A stretch of DNA of 64,000 nt from BQJU01 sp965229635 (GTDB taxonomy: Bacteria > Bacteroidota > Bacteroidia > Chitinophagales > Saprospiraceae), in assembly GCA_965229635.1 (NCBI GenBank), contig OZ245894.1, positions 6,200,001 to 6,264,000 on the forward strand, given 5' to 3'. This document shows, piece by piece, positions 15,867 to 25,382 of this stretch (position 1 is the stretch's first letter; each line of letters starts with the position of its first letter). The notes under the pieces were generated by a model, which ran no database searches, was not told the DNA's origin, and saw only the letters and a program-made list of their open reading frames with translations. The position numbers and the translations under genes are program-made.

Positions 15867-16325
15867 CTATAATAGTTCCGCACTGACCGTATTGATCAAT
15901 TCTTTTGGGGCTAGGCCCACCAATAATCCGCGCTGACCGGCATTAATGTAGATGGTTTCGTGGTTCAGGGCGTGACGGTCCACAAAGACCGGATAGTCCT
16001 TTTTCATGCCAATGGGGGAACAGCCGCCGCGAATGTAGCCGGTCAGTGATTGCAGGTCCTTGACGGGTACGAGAGCCATCTTGCGGTTGCCGCTGGCTTT
16101 GGCCAATTGTTTCAAATCCAACTGACGGTCACCGGCGATGACAGCTACTACCGGGCCGGTTTTGTCGCCTTTGCAGACGAGGGTTTTGAAGATTTGCGGA
16201 AGCGCTAATCCATTTTGCTCAGCCAGATGGGCTACGTCCAGATTATCGGGATCGTATTCGTAGGCTACGGTTTGGTAATCGATGTTTTGCTGGTCTAACA
16301 GGCGTAGAGCGTTGGTCTTTTTCAT
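15867..16325 (-). CDS. ybaK: YbaK/EbsC-type aminoacyl-tRNA deacylase (Cys-tRNA(Pro) editing)
   Basis: Free-standing trans-editing enzyme that hydrolyses Cys-tRNA(Pro). The 152-residue protein has the YbaK fold, with the conserved KTLVCKGDK strand (catalytic-loop Lys), the GDRQLDLKQLAKASG helix, and the GYIRGGCSPIGMKK segment that is diagnostic for YbaK rather than ProX or the ProRS INS domain. It starts 12 bp after the hydrolase gene, so the two are probably co-transcribed. It reads towards the tRNA-Arg gene, also on the minus strand. Confidence 0.92.
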   Translation of the reverse strand: MKKTNALRLLDQQNIDYQTVAYEYDPDNLDVAHLAEQNGLALPQIFKTLVCKGDKTGPVVAVIAGDRQLDLKQLAKASGNRKMALVPVKDLQSLTGYIRGGCSPIGMKKDYPVFVDRHALNHETIYINAGQRGLLVGLAPKELINTVSAELL

Positions 16326-16337
16326 TTTACGATGCCA

Positions 16338-17378
16338 CTATGGGGCTTTTTTGCTCATCATGGATTCGGTTGGCGCTACTTGGGTGGTATCGGTGGGCAC
16401 CAAAACTTCCAATGGTCTAACCGGCGTACCATCACTCCATTCGCCGAGGTAGGTTTGCTGGGGCGTATTGCCAAATGCATAATCAAAATGCGTACCATTT
16501 GCCGTGTAGTTGATCAGGGCGTCGAGCAGCTTCCAGTAGCCGTAATAATCCACCGCATCCAGTGAGGCAATGCGCATGGCCCTTTTGGAGGAAAAGTTGC
16601 GTTTGCCAATATCATAATCCATCAACAGGCTGTAAGATTCGTTGTGGCCATCCCGGATCTTGGTATCTCCGTGCTCATCGCGGAACTGGCGAATCAGATT
16701 GCGATGGGGAGTATTGACGGCAGTCTCATACACCAACTCTCCAAAGCTATCGCCCACCACCTGATCGCCATCACTGAGCATGATGAGCAGGTAGGTATCC
16801 TCCGGCATATCGGCGTAGGACTTGAGTCGGCCCCCCTTGAATGGGCCGGAGCCGGGAGAACATAGCAGTAGTCCCTTAGGTTGGGGAATGTTGTATTCTT
16901 CAAAATTCACACCCAGATCGGCTGCCACTACCCCGCCGTAGGAATGACCGGCAATGACTAATGGCTCCACCACCGGCTTGACATGTTGCCCGGTATCCAG
17001 TCGCACCAGTGCATCGCGGATACCCTTAGCGGCATTGCGCCCAAAGCGCGGCGGTCGTGGGAAAAACAGATTGCGCTGATAGCGTGGAAAAATGACAATA
17101 TTGCCGCGTCGGACCAGGTGGTTGATCCATTGGCCATAGATCATCGGATTATAAGCACCGTAGCCGTGCATAAACACGACAACCCGGGCGGAATCCATTC
17201 CGTAAGGTTCAAACAACCAGTAACCATCCGGCTTGCGGGCAAAATCGGAGAACACTACACTATCAGATAAATAAGCAGTTCCCCCCGGTCCGTCGACTGG
17301 TTGCGTGGGGCCGGTAATTTCCTGAGCAGATAGCCCGCCAATACTCAAGCAACAAATTGCGGTGATTAATATTCTCAT
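16338..17378 (-). CDS. Secreted alpha/beta-hydrolase (chlorophyllase/PET-hydrolase-like fold)
   Basis: A 346-residue protein with an N-terminal signal peptide (about 1-19) and an alpha/beta-hydrolase core. The oxyanion region is VVFMHGYGAYNP, the nucleophile elbow is AGHSYGG, an acidic residue lies in IMLSDGDQVVG, and a late His is in DGHNES. It would hydrolyse an ester or similar bond in the periplasm; the substrate cannot be inferred. A PET hydrolase/dienelactone hydrolase family label is as good as chlorophyllase. The gene precedes ybaK by 12 bp. No T9SS tail is evident at the C-terminus. Confidence 0.75.
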   Translation of the reverse strand: MRILITAICCLSIGGLSAQEITGPTQPVDGPGGTAYLSDSVVFSDFARKPDGYWLFEPYGMDSARVVVFMHGYGAYNPMIYGQWINHLVRRGNIVIFPRYQRNLFFPRPPRFGRNAAKGIRDALVRLDTGQHVKPVVEPLVIAGHSYGGVVAADLGVNFEEYNIPQPKGLLLCSPGSGPFKGGRLKSYADMPEDTYLLIMLSDGDQVVGDSFGELVYETAVNTPHRNLIRQFRDEHGDTKIRDGHNESYSLLMDYDIGKRNFSSKRAMRIASLDAVDYYGYWKLLDALINYTANGTHFDYAFGNTPQQTYLGEWSDGTPVRPLEVLVPTDTTQVAPTESMMSKKAP

Positions 17379-17572
17379 AAAGAGGATGACGATTGTTTAT
17401 GCATAAAACAGCCAATTGATCAAAATCGTTGCATAAATGCCGGACACTTTTAGCCACTCTGGTCTTATGCCACGAACTTATAGAGATTGAAAAAATAAGC
17501 GTACATTTACGCCAATTTATTGCTTGCCTGGCAGGCAAATGACACAAACAAAATTGAACTAAAAACGGTTAT

Positions 17573-18622
17573 ATGCCCAATTCCGCTGCGGATCAAACGG
17601 TTGGAGTTATTGGAGCGGGTAGTTTCGGTACGGCAATTGCCAATCTGCTTTCCTACAATGTAGATGTGCTGCTGTATAGCCGAAAACCCGATGTGGTCAG
17701 GTCGATTAATGAGGGACACCAATCATTTGGACTACAGCTCAATAATCGCATTAAGGCAACCAACGATCTGGAAGCACTGGCGCAAAATTGTACCCTACTC
17801 TTTCCGGTGGTGCCTTCCACCAGCTTTCGCCCTATGATGCAGGATTTGGGGCCTTTCCTGCGCCCCTATCACTTTCTGATTCACGCCACTAAAGGACTAG
17901 ACCTACACGGCATTTCCGACGAAGAAATTGAAGACAAGGGCATCACACGTGACAATGTCAGCACCATGACTGAAGTGATCCGCCAGGAAAGCTCGGCCGA
18001 GCGGGTGGGCTGCCTTTCGGGTCCCAACCTGGCTACGGAAATCATGGAGGGTCAACCGACGGCAACGGTGATTGCCAGCCATTTTGATGAGGTGATCAGC
18101 CTGGGAAAAAAAGTGTTGAGCAGTCAGCACTTTCACGTATTTGGCAGCCATGATGTGTTGGGAGCAGAACTGGCCGGTGCCTTTAAGAATACCATCGCCA
18201 TTGGCTCAGGCATATTAAAAGGTAAGGGCTATGGCAAAAACCTACAGGCCATGCTCATCACCCGTGGCTGGACCGAAATGATCCACTATGGCAACAAAAT
18301 GGGCGCAACCAGCAAAGCCTTTTTTGGCACAGCCGGTATTGGCGACCTGATTGCTACGGCTACCAGTAGTAATAGCCGCAACTTTACCTTTGGCTACCGC
18401 CTGGGGAAGGGCGAAAACCGCGACGAAGTGATCAAAACCATGCCGGAACTGGCGGAAGGGGTTCGCACCCTCAGAATTGCCCGCCATTTGGCAAAAAATT
18501 ATAAATTGCACGTTCCGATCACGGAGATGTTGTACAAGGTGGTTTTTGAAGGAATGGATGTTGAAAAAGCCATCAATTACCTGATGAATTTCCCTTATGA
18601 TATCGACGTTGATTTTCTGTAA
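17573..18622 (+). CDS. gpsA: NAD(P)-dependent glycerol-3-phosphate dehydrogenase
   Basis: Reduces dihydroxyacetone phosphate to sn-glycerol-3-phosphate for phospholipid synthesis. The 349-residue protein has the Rossmann motif GVIGAGSFGTAIANLL at residues 10-25, the domain junction LSGPNLATEI, the catalytic-Lys segment ELAGAFKNTIAIGSGI, and the substrate loop GTAGIGDLIATATSSNSRN. Length is usual. It opens a plus-strand cluster with the YfhO protein starting 21 bp later. Confidence 0.95.
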   Translation: MPNSAADQTVGVIGAGSFGTAIANLLSYNVDVLLYSRKPDVVRSINEGHQSFGLQLNNRIKATNDLEALAQNCTLLFPVVPSTSFRPMMQDLGPFLRPYHFLIHATKGLDLHGISDEEIEDKGITRDNVSTMTEVIRQESSAERVGCLSGPNLATEIMEGQPTATVIASHFDEVISLGKKVLSSQHFHVFGSHDVLGAELAGAFKNTIAIGSGILKGKGYGKNLQAMLITRGWTEMIHYGNKMGATSKAFFGTAGIGDLIATATSSNSRNFTFGYRLGKGENRDEVIKTMPELAEGVRTLRIARHLAKNYKLHVPITEMLYKVVFEGMDVEKAINYLMNFPYDIDVDFL

Positions 18623-18643
18623 AAGATAAAAATTGAGATTGTA

Positions 18644-21133
18644 ATGAATCTATCCTTCAATAAGCTAATGCCGCATCTGGCAGCAATAGTTGTCTTCCTG
18701 GTCCTGAGTATGGCTTACTTCAGCCCGCAGCTTCAGGGCAAAAAAGTACAGCAGGGCGACGTCATGCAGTACCTGGGCATGTCGCAGGAAGTTAGAGAAT
18801 TCAAAGAGCAAACCGGAGAAACCTCTCTGTGGACCAATTCCATGTTTGGCGGAATGCCGACCTACCAGATCAACACGGTCAGCGCCGGTAATATGCTGAA
18901 GCAGGTAGAAAAAATTGGCCGACTGGGCATTAAACCACCCATTGGGCAGTTTTTTCTGATCATGGTCTGCTTCTATGTATTGATGATCGTCATGGGGGTC
19001 AATCCCTGGTTGGGACTGATCGCTTCCGTGGCCTTTGCTTTTTCCACCAATAACATGACCCTTTACGAAGCCGGACACGAAACCAAACTCCGAACCATCA
19101 CTTATTTCCCTCTGGTGGTAGCAGGGATGCTGCTGGCTTTCCGCAAACAATCCTACATCTGGGGAGGTTTGCTATTTGCCTTCGGGTTGGGACTAAATAT
19201 CATGTCCAACCACGTGCAGATGACCTACTACCTGTTTTTAACTTTAATCTTCTACGGCATTGCTCGATTGGTTCTGGCCATCAAAGACAAGACCTACGAA
19301 CATTTCCTGAAGGCTACCGCTGCCCTGGTCGTCGGTGGTTTGCTGGCCCTAGGTTCGGCCTCATCCAACCTCTGGATCACCTACGAATATTCCAAAGACA
19401 CCATGCGCGGCGAGCCCATTCTGGCCAAGGAGGCAGGAGAGGAAGTTGAAAGCAGTAGTGAAACGGAAGGCCTGGACTGGGACTACGCCATGGAATGGAG
19501 CAATAGCACGCTGGATGTTTTCGCCTCTTTCATTCCGGGTGTTGCCGGTGGTGGCACTCAGGAATTGGTGGATGCCAGTTCTGCTACCTATAAAGATTTA
19601 ACCAGAAAAGGCTACCGGGTACCCAACCCGCTACCGGCCCCTCTGTATTGGGGAGATTTGATCTTTACCAGCGGGCCCATGTATTTTGGGGCCATTGTCT
19701 TATTCCTGTTTTTGATTGGTGCCGTTCTGGTCAAAGGGCCAGTCAAATGGTGGCTTCTCATTGGTACGCTATTTACCATTCTGCTATCCATGGGACGCAA
19801 TTTTGAACTACTTAACCGGTTCATGTTTGAATATGTACCCCTGTTTAATAAATTCCGAACGCCCAATTCCGTACTCAGTGTCACCTCCTTCCTGATGCCG
19901 TTGTTGGGGGCCCTCGGCGTCAACGAAATTATTAAGGGTAAGGTAGATGCCAGGGAGGCCATGCGTGCCTTGTACATTGCTGCGGGCATTTGCGGTGCAA
20001 TGGCCCTGTTCTTTTTGATACTCGGTCCGTCATTTTTCTCCTTTACCCACCCTAATGATGCCGAACCGTTTAGCCAAAGTGCGTTAATCGCTGACCGAAA
20101 AGCGCTGATGCAGGACGACTCACTGCGGGCATTGATTTTATTTGCGCTGGCTGCCGGCCTGGTGTGGGCCTACATTAAGGAAAAAATCAATCAGCCGATC
20201 CTGTTGGCAGGATTGGCGGCATTGACCTTATTTGATTTGTGGACCGTAGATCGCCGCTACCTGGATGCGGATTCTTTTGTTAGAAATTCTGAATACCAGG
20301 CGAGCTTCCAACCCAGCCCGGCCGACGAGCAAATCCTTCAGGACCCCGACCCCTATTATCGGGTGTATGACCTTACCGGCAATCCATTCACTTCCACAAC
20401 TGCTTCTTACTTTCACAAGTCACTGGGCGGATATCACGCTGCTAAATTACAGCGCTATCAGGATATCATCGACCGCCATTTGATCAAGGGCAATCAGGCA
20501 GTGGTGGATATGCTCAATACCAAATATGTGATCATCACTGGTCAGGATAAGCAGCCTCAAGCACAAATGAATCCCGGGGCACTGGGCAATGCCTGGTTTG
20601 TGGGTGATGTTAGAATCGTTGATTCTGCCAATGAGGAAATCGACGCTCTCAATAATTTTGACCCCGCCAGGCAGGCCATCGTGAACCGGGAATTCGAGGA
20701 TTACGTCAGTGGCCTCAATTCTGATACCACCGGCACCATTGAACTTACGGAATACAAACCGAACCACCTAACTTTCCAGAGCACCGCTAATAGTGAAAGC
20801 CTGGTCGTCTTTTCCGATATCTGGTATGGCCCCGACAAGGGTTGGCAGGCATACGTCGATGGACAGCCGGTAGATCACATCAGGGTAAACTATCTGTTAC
20901 GCGGTATGAAAATACCCGCAGGCCAACATAAGATCGAATTTGACTTTGATCCCGGGACCTTTAAAGTGGGAAAATTATTATCTACCATTTTCTCGCTGCT
21001 GATTTTGCTAGGGTTGCTGGGATATGCCTACTACTATTTCCGCAATCAGCCCGACAACCCAGAGGCAGAAGATGAAGGGTCGCGTAAAAAGAAAAAAGTC
21101 AAAGGGACTCGCTCGAAGGGTAAGAAAAAATAG
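18644..21133 (+). CDS. YfhO-family polytopic membrane protein
   Basis: An 829-residue integral membrane protein with a dozen or more hydrophobic segments in residues 1-560, a periplasmic C-terminal domain (about 600-790), a final membrane helix and a very basic tail (KKKKVKGTRSKGKKK). The layout is that of YfhO/GT-C-fold proteins, which resemble lipid-linked-sugar glycosyltransferases and in Gram-positives help glycosylate lipoteichoic acid. The early loop carries the acidic residues expected for GT-C enzymes (QQGDVMQYLGM). The neighbouring glycosyltransferase genes support a role in cell-surface glycan modification. The exact reaction is unknown. Confidence 0.83.
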   Translation: MNLSFNKLMPHLAAIVVFLVLSMAYFSPQLQGKKVQQGDVMQYLGMSQEVREFKEQTGETSLWTNSMFGGMPTYQINTVSAGNMLKQVEKIGRLGIKPPIGQFFLIMVCFYVLMIVMGVNPWLGLIASVAFAFSTNNMTLYEAGHETKLRTITYFPLVVAGMLLAFRKQSYIWGGLLFAFGLGLNIMSNHVQMTYYLFLTLIFYGIARLVLAIKDKTYEHFLKATAALVVGGLLALGSASSNLWITYEYSKDTMRGEPILAKEAGEEVESSSETEGLDWDYAMEWSNSTLDVFASFIPGVAGGGTQELVDASSATYKDLTRKGYRVPNPLPAPLYWGDLIFTSGPMYFGAIVLFLFLIGAVLVKGPVKWWLLIGTLFTILLSMGRNFELLNRFMFEYVPLFNKFRTPNSVLSVTSFLMPLLGALGVNEIIKGKVDAREAMRALYIAAGICGAMALFFLILGPSFFSFTHPNDAEPFSQSALIADRKALMQDDSLRALILFALAAGLVWAYIKEKINQPILLAGLAALTLFDLWTVDRRYLDADSFVRNSEYQASFQPSPADEQILQDPDPYYRVYDLTGNPFTSTTASYFHKSLGGYHAAKLQRYQDIIDRHLIKGNQAVVDMLNTKYVIITGQDKQPQAQMNPGALGNAWFVGDVRIVDSANEEIDALNNFDPARQAIVNREFEDYVSGLNSDTTGTIELTEYKPNHLTFQSTANSESLVVFSDIWYGPDKGWQAYVDGQPVDHIRVNYLLRGMKIPAGQHKIEFDFDPGTFKVGKLLSTIFSLLILLGLLGYAYYYFRNQPDNPEAEDEGSRKKKKVKGTRSKGKKK

Positions 21134-21141
21134 GGCACTGG

Positions 21142-22275
21142 ATGGAAAATCCCACCATTGCCATGATCGTACCATACCGCTTTGTGCCACCGGTCAACGG
21201 AGGGCACAGGGCGGCCTACGGTTTTGCTCAGTATCTGTCGAGGGCTGCTGATTTCCACTGTATTTCTACAGCAAGTAATGACGCCACAAAAGCGGAGTTC
21301 CCTTTAACGAGACTGCTACCCGACGGCCCATCAAAGTATTTTAGCCCGGCAGTCTTGCTACGCCTTTACCGCTATTTTCGGGAGCACAAAATCCAGTATG
21401 TCGTATTGCACCAACACTTTATTGGCATTTTGCTGCTGCCCTTAATTCTGTTGACTTCCGTCAAATTTATCGTCTACGCTCAAAACATTGAATACCAAAG
21501 ATTTAAATCGCTACACCGTTGGTACTGGCCCATTATTTACCTTTCGGAATGGATGGTGTATAAATTGGCCTGGAGAGTACAATTTATCTCGCCGGATGAT
21601 TTGCCCATAGCAGTGCAGCAATTTGGCTTAAAGCCAACAAATTGTGGCATTACCCCTTACGGAACGGATCAGCAGCAATCACCTACGGAAGCCGATTTGG
21701 CAACAGCCCGAAAAGAAGTAGCCGAGGCTCACCAATATAGCCCCGACGAAAAGCTGATCATCTTCTTCGGCCCCCAAACCTACCAGCCCAACCTGGAGGC
21801 CGTTGATCGTATTATTCACCACCTTAATCCCTGGTTGCTGGAAAATATGCAGGAGCCTTATCGCATCATGATTTGCGGCGGTGGATTGCCCAAATCGTAC
21901 AATAAACTAGCCAATTACAAAGCAAAAAACATTGACTACCTCGGTTTTGTACCCGATATCGAGCTTTACGTAAAAGCCAGTGATTTGATGATCAACCCCA
22001 TCAATACGGGCGGAGGAGTCAAGACCAAAGTCATTGAAGCCATTGCACTGGGCAAGACCGTCATTTCCAGCTATACCGGAGCCCTCGGTGTGGATGCAAA
22101 GGCTTGTGGCCAGAAACTGATTCGGGTGGAAGATGAAGACTATCTAGCTTACGGACAAGCCATCAAATCTGCTTTACAGCAACCGCCCTCCCCTACTCCA
22201 TCCTCGTTTTACCAGCTTTATCATTGGCCCAATGCCCTCCAGTCTTTAGTGGAGGTCATCCGACACACAGCCTGA
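21142..22275 (+). CDS. Glycosyltransferase, GT4-like
   Basis: A 377-residue GT-B fold protein. The C-terminal half has the GT4 pattern: a nucleotide-sugar binding segment near FFGPQTYQPNLEAVDR, YLGFVPDIELYVKASDLMINP, and the GGGVKTKVIEAIALGKTVIS block with the conserved Glu. The N-terminal acceptor domain is more variable, with one membrane-associated stretch near residues 95-115. It starts 8 bp after the YfhO gene and is followed by FkbM and GT2 genes, so it probably builds a surface polysaccharide or glycolipid. Confidence 0.85.
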   Translation: MENPTIAMIVPYRFVPPVNGGHRAAYGFAQYLSRAADFHCISTASNDATKAEFPLTRLLPDGPSKYFSPAVLLRLYRYFREHKIQYVVLHQHFIGILLLPLILLTSVKFIVYAQNIEYQRFKSLHRWYWPIIYLSEWMVYKLAWRVQFISPDDLPIAVQQFGLKPTNCGITPYGTDQQQSPTEADLATARKEVAEAHQYSPDEKLIIFFGPQTYQPNLEAVDRIIHHLNPWLLENMQEPYRIMICGGGLPKSYNKLANYKAKNIDYLGFVPDIELYVKASDLMINPINTGGGVKTKVIEAIALGKTVISSYTGALGVDAKACGQKLIRVEDEDYLAYGQAIKSALQQPPSPTPSSFYQLYHWPNALQSLVEVIRHTA

Positions 22276-22327
22276 CTCCCAATATTTCCAGAAAAAGCCT
22301 ACTTTTGCTCCCGCACAAAAGAACGAG

Positions 22328-23095
22328 ATGAATACCATTCAAAAAATACTGCAATCCAAAACGGTAGAACGCCTGCGTCGTCAGGTGGGTAAAACAACCG
22401 GATTGCATCTGCGACTAAAGCGATTTACACCATCGGCCAGTGAGGAAATGCGGACGGCCATGTTACTGAAACACATGGATGTGGACTTCGTGATCGACAT
22501 TGGGGCCAATACCGGGCAGTTTGCCGAGTCTTTGTACGATTTTGGGTACACGGGTAAGGTCGTTTCCTTCGAGCCTGTAAAATCCGTACACGATCAGCTG
22601 CACAAGCGTAGCCTACCCTACCCCAACTGGACGGTGGCCGAGCGCTGCGCCATCGGCAATCAGGATGGGCACACTGAAATCAATGTTTCCAATGACACGG
22701 TTTTCAGCTCAGTTCTGGAAATCGAGGACAGTTACGTTTCTCACAACCCCAAATCAAAAATTGTTGCCAAGGAAAATATTAGCTTATACAAGATCGACAC
22801 CATCCTGCCCAAATACCTGCCCGAAAAGAACAGTGGCATTTTGCTAAAGATTGACACTCAGGGCTTTGAAAAAGAGGTATTGGATGGCGCGACGGCTACA
22901 TTGGCGAAAGCCAAAGGACTCAAAATCGAGATTCCCCTGTATCCGATCTACCGCAATACCCACTTCGAATTTTACGACATTATCGAATTCGTCAGGAAGC
23001 ACGGCTTTCAGCCCTACAGCTTCCACGTGGAAGGCGTAGACCTCAATACCGGCCGCGTCAACACTATTGACGGATTGTTTTTCAGAGACCAATAG
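22328..23095 (+). CDS. FkbM-family SAM-dependent methyltransferase
   Basis: A 255-residue protein with the FkbM methyltransferase core. Motif I is VIDIGANTGQFAESL (about residues 57-71), followed by VVSFEPVKSVHDQL, the catalytic/substrate segment LLKIDTQGFEKEVLDGA, and LKIEIPLYPIY. Such enzymes O-methylate sugars of surface glycans or natural products. A TACTTTTG box at 22300-22307 could be a -7 element, but no -33 TTTG is present. Genes for glycosyltransferases lie on both sides, so a sugar substrate is likely. Confidence 0.9.
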   Translation: MNTIQKILQSKTVERLRRQVGKTTGLHLRLKRFTPSASEEMRTAMLLKHMDVDFVIDIGANTGQFAESLYDFGYTGKVVSFEPVKSVHDQLHKRSLPYPNWTVAERCAIGNQDGHTEINVSNDTVFSSVLEIEDSYVSHNPKSKIVAKENISLYKIDTILPKYLPEKNSGILLKIDTQGFEKEVLDGATATLAKAKGLKIEIPLYPIYRNTHFEFYDIIEFVRKHGFQPYSFHVEGVDLNTGRVNTIDGLFFRDQ

Positions 23096-23106
23096 TCACC
23101 ATTATC

Positions 23107-23964
23107 GTGCGTTATATCGTCGTCATTCCAGCTTACAACGAGGAGACCTTCATTGGGCGAACCATTGAGACCATTGCGCAGCAAACTCTACTGCCGCAAG
23201 CACTGATCATCGTCAATGACGGCTCCACCGATGGCACGGCTCAGGTGGTACAGCAATACCAACAGCAGTACCCCTGGATTCGGCTGGTGACCAATGACAA
23301 AAAGGAACCCTACGCCTCGGGGTCGAAGGTGGTTCGCGCTTTTTATCTCGGCTATCATACCATTGATCAGGACTACGACTTTTTGGTCAAATTTGATGCT
23401 GATCTGGAAGTACCTTCCCACTATTTTGAGCGGGTAGCCGAGATGTTTACTCAAAATCCCAAAGTCGGCATTGCCGGTGGTATGATTGTGATGGAAAAAA
23501 ATGGCGAATGGGTATACGAAAACTTCTCCGATGTAGATCACGTAAAAGGAGCCTACAAATCCTACCGCAAAGCCTGCTTCGAAGCCATTGGCGGCCTCAA
23601 ACACTCCATCGGCTGGGATACGGCCGATGAGCTTTTGGCCCGTTTCCACGGTTGGCAAATCCAGGTAGATACCAGCCTGAAAGTCAAGCACTACCGCCCA
23701 TTGGGTACTGAAACCGGCTCCCTCAAGATCCGGCGGCGCATCGGCAATGGCATGTACCGACTGCGCTACGGCTTCTGGATCACCCTGATCAGCGCCATCA
23801 AGGCTGGTTACCTCACCAAACCCTACGGCCTCACCGGCATCTCTGTATTCATCGGCTGGCTACAGTCGTGGTTCAAACGAGAGGATTATATCGTCAGCGA
23901 AGCTGAGGGCAAGTTTATCCGCCAATTCCGCTGGCAACGCATGAAGGGGAAGTTGAAGGGGTGA
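23107..23964 (+). CDS. Glycosyltransferase family 2
   Basis: A 285-residue GT-A glycosyltransferase. It shows VIPAYNEETFIGRTIETIA at the start, the nucleotide-binding VNDGSTDGT, the metal-binding KFDADLEV (DxD), and the acceptor-base region GWDTADELLARFHGW. A hydrophobic segment near residues 215-255 suggests membrane association. The start codon is GTG at 23107, placed 11 bp after the FkbM stop, because the fold begins at once. It is the last gene of the gpsA-to-GT2 cluster. Confidence 0.9.
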   Translation: MRYIVVIPAYNEETFIGRTIETIAQQTLLPQALIIVNDGSTDGTAQVVQQYQQQYPWIRLVTNDKKEPYASGSKVVRAFYLGYHTIDQDYDFLVKFDADLEVPSHYFERVAEMFTQNPKVGIAGGMIVMEKNGEWVYENFSDVDHVKGAYKSYRKACFEAIGGLKHSIGWDTADELLARFHGWQIQVDTSLKVKHYRPLGTETGSLKIRRRIGNGMYRLRYGFWITLISAIKAGYLTKPYGLTGISVFIGWLQSWFKREDYIVSEAEGKFIRQFRWQRMKGKLKG

Positions 23965-23975
23965 TATTGGGCGTA

Positions 23976-24060
23976 TCCCCCGGCTAAGCCGAGGGTCGCT
24001 ATGTTTCGGGGCTCGCTATTCACTCGGCCCCTCCTTCGTCGGGTCGCTATCGCCCCCTAC
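23976..24060. other. GC-rich hairpin segment between convergent genes
   Basis: Between the GT2 gene and the convergent HD hydrolase gene lies an inverted repeat CGGCT-A-AGCCG (23981-23991) flanked by C- and G-runs, followed by three TCGCTAT words. No T-run is present. It may be a two-way transcription stop or a remnant of a repeat family; nothing else was seen in this 150-bp gap. Confidence 0.3.
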
Positions 24061-24114
24061 ACAGCGCTTACGCAGCCTCCGAGAAAAACGACCGGCTAGT
24101 AGGATTACAAAACC

Positions 24115-24756
24115 TTACCGCGCCAATTGTGCAATTTCCCAATTCAGGTTCTTGCGGGCCTGTTCTTCTAGTGTTTCCCGATAGGACTTCGTTTTGTAGA
24201 GCCAATCGTGCTCCAGAAGGTGCTGCAATACCTTAATCCTTCCCGGCCGGTAGAGCATTCCCGGAATCAGGCGGTATTCCTGCCGGATTTGCTGGCTGTA
24301 TCGCTGATAGACAATAGGGTCACTGCCGAGAATCGACAAATCAAAATCCAGGAAGTAAGCCATATCTACATCGTTTTGCCCTTCGGGCAAGTGATGTCCT
24401 TTAGTAGCCACGATCAGGTCAAATATCTTTTGCGTTCGCTCTTCCGAGACCGACAATTGCCGCAAACGATCTGTTGCCACCTCAGCACTTTTTTGCTCAT
24501 TGTGTCTGCTGGTTGTTTTATAGATAATATCGTGGTACCAAATGGCAAAGGCTACTGCTTCCGGATCTTTAAGTTTCGTTTCGTATTGATCCAATTGTAA
24601 AAAGAGACTGTTCAGGTGAGTCAAATTGTGATAGTGACGGTGGGTCTGCCCGTAATGCTCCTTTATTTCCAACCAAAGTTGTTGAATCAGTGCCTGATCC
24701 TTTGTATAATGATGGACCAGGGAATGCCAGCGGTGTTCTAATTGTTTTTCCATCAC
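24115..24756 (-). CDS. HD-domain metal-dependent phosphohydrolase
   Basis: A 213-residue protein of the predicted HD-superfamily phosphohydrolases. The metal-binding residues are spread in HYHNLTHLNSL (first His), AIWYHDIIYK (the HD pair) and DFDLSILGSD (late Asp). Its cellular substrate is not known. The stop overlaps the kptA frame: kptA ends at 24753 and this gene begins at 24756, a 4-bp ATGA-type overlap that indicates translational coupling. The partner suggests nucleotide or RNA-end metabolism, as inference. Confidence 0.85.
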   Translation of the reverse strand: MMEKQLEHRWHSLVHHYTKDQALIQQLWLEIKEHYGQTHRHYHNLTHLNSLFLQLDQYETKLKDPEAVAFAIWYHDIIYKTTSRHNEQKSAEVATDRLRQLSVSEERTQKIFDLIVATKGHHLPEGQNDVDMAYFLDFDLSILGSDPIVYQRYSQQIRQEYRLIPGMLYRPGRIKVLQHLLEHDWLYKTKSYRETLEEQARKNLNWEIAQLAR

Positions 24757-25289
24757 AGTCGCTTTATATATTGAATGGGCACGTGGTCAGTCAGCCATAC
24801 TTTATTTTCCGAAAGGTAAAATTCATGGCCTTCAGCCCACATTTGTTGTGTATCGACGGTTAGTACAACCGGTTTACCATGTCGTTTGCCCACCATCACT
24901 GCTGTGTCCTTATCCGCCGATAGGTGTACGTGCTGGCGGTTGCCTTTGAGCAGGCCCTTTTCCAGAATGGAATCCAGAAAGCGGGTGGCAGTACCGTGGA
25001 AAAGCAAATCAGGCGGCTGAATCGACTCAAATTCCATATCAATGGCCACTGAATGTCCTTGATTGGCACGAATGCGCTGACGGTCTTCAGTGAGGATGAA
25101 ACGCTTTTTATTGTTGTTGGCCACTACGTGCTCAATACGGTCCAAATCCACTTTCAGACCCCGATTATTCATCTTTTCCAGTATTTCCTGTACGTCAGCC
25201 CAACCGTTGGGGTCCAGGGTAATATCGAGTGCTTCGGGCTTATGGCGGAGGATCAGGCTAAGGAACTTGCTAAGTTGAATGTCTTTCAT
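24753..25289 (-). CDS. kptA: RNA 2'-phosphotransferase (Tpt1/KptA)
   Basis: Transfers an internal RNA 2'-phosphate to NAD+, giving ADP-ribose-1'',2''-cyclic phosphate. The 178-residue protein has the N-terminal winged helix (LSKFLSLILRHKPE) and the C-terminal NAD+-binding lobe. The Arg-His-Arg-Arg tetrad is present as R15, H16, R74 (in RANQGHS) and R136 (in GKRHGKP), with HVHLSADKDTA in the NAD site. Bacteria lack the eukaryotic tRNA-splicing pathway that makes the substrate, so its natural role is open. It is coupled to the HD hydrolase gene. Confidence 0.94.
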   Translation of the reverse strand: MKDIQLSKFLSLILRHKPEALDITLDPNGWADVQEILEKMNNRGLKVDLDRIEHVVANNNKKRFILTEDRQRIRANQGHSVAIDMEFESIQPPDLLFHGTATRFLDSILEKGLLKGNRQHVHLSADKDTAVMVGKRHGKPVVLTVDTQQMWAEGHEFYLSENKVWLTDHVPIQYIKRL

Positions 25290-25382
25290 TTTGGTTTTGT
25301 TTTTTCTCTTTTTTGGGTGTAACCCGGGATATTGCTATTTTTATTACCCAAACTATTTAATTTTTTGGATAGTTCCTTATTT

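Noticed and set aside
23976..24060. Repeated TCGCTAT words considered as a regulatory array
   Set aside because: Only three uneven copies in GC-rich spacer; too little to claim a function.
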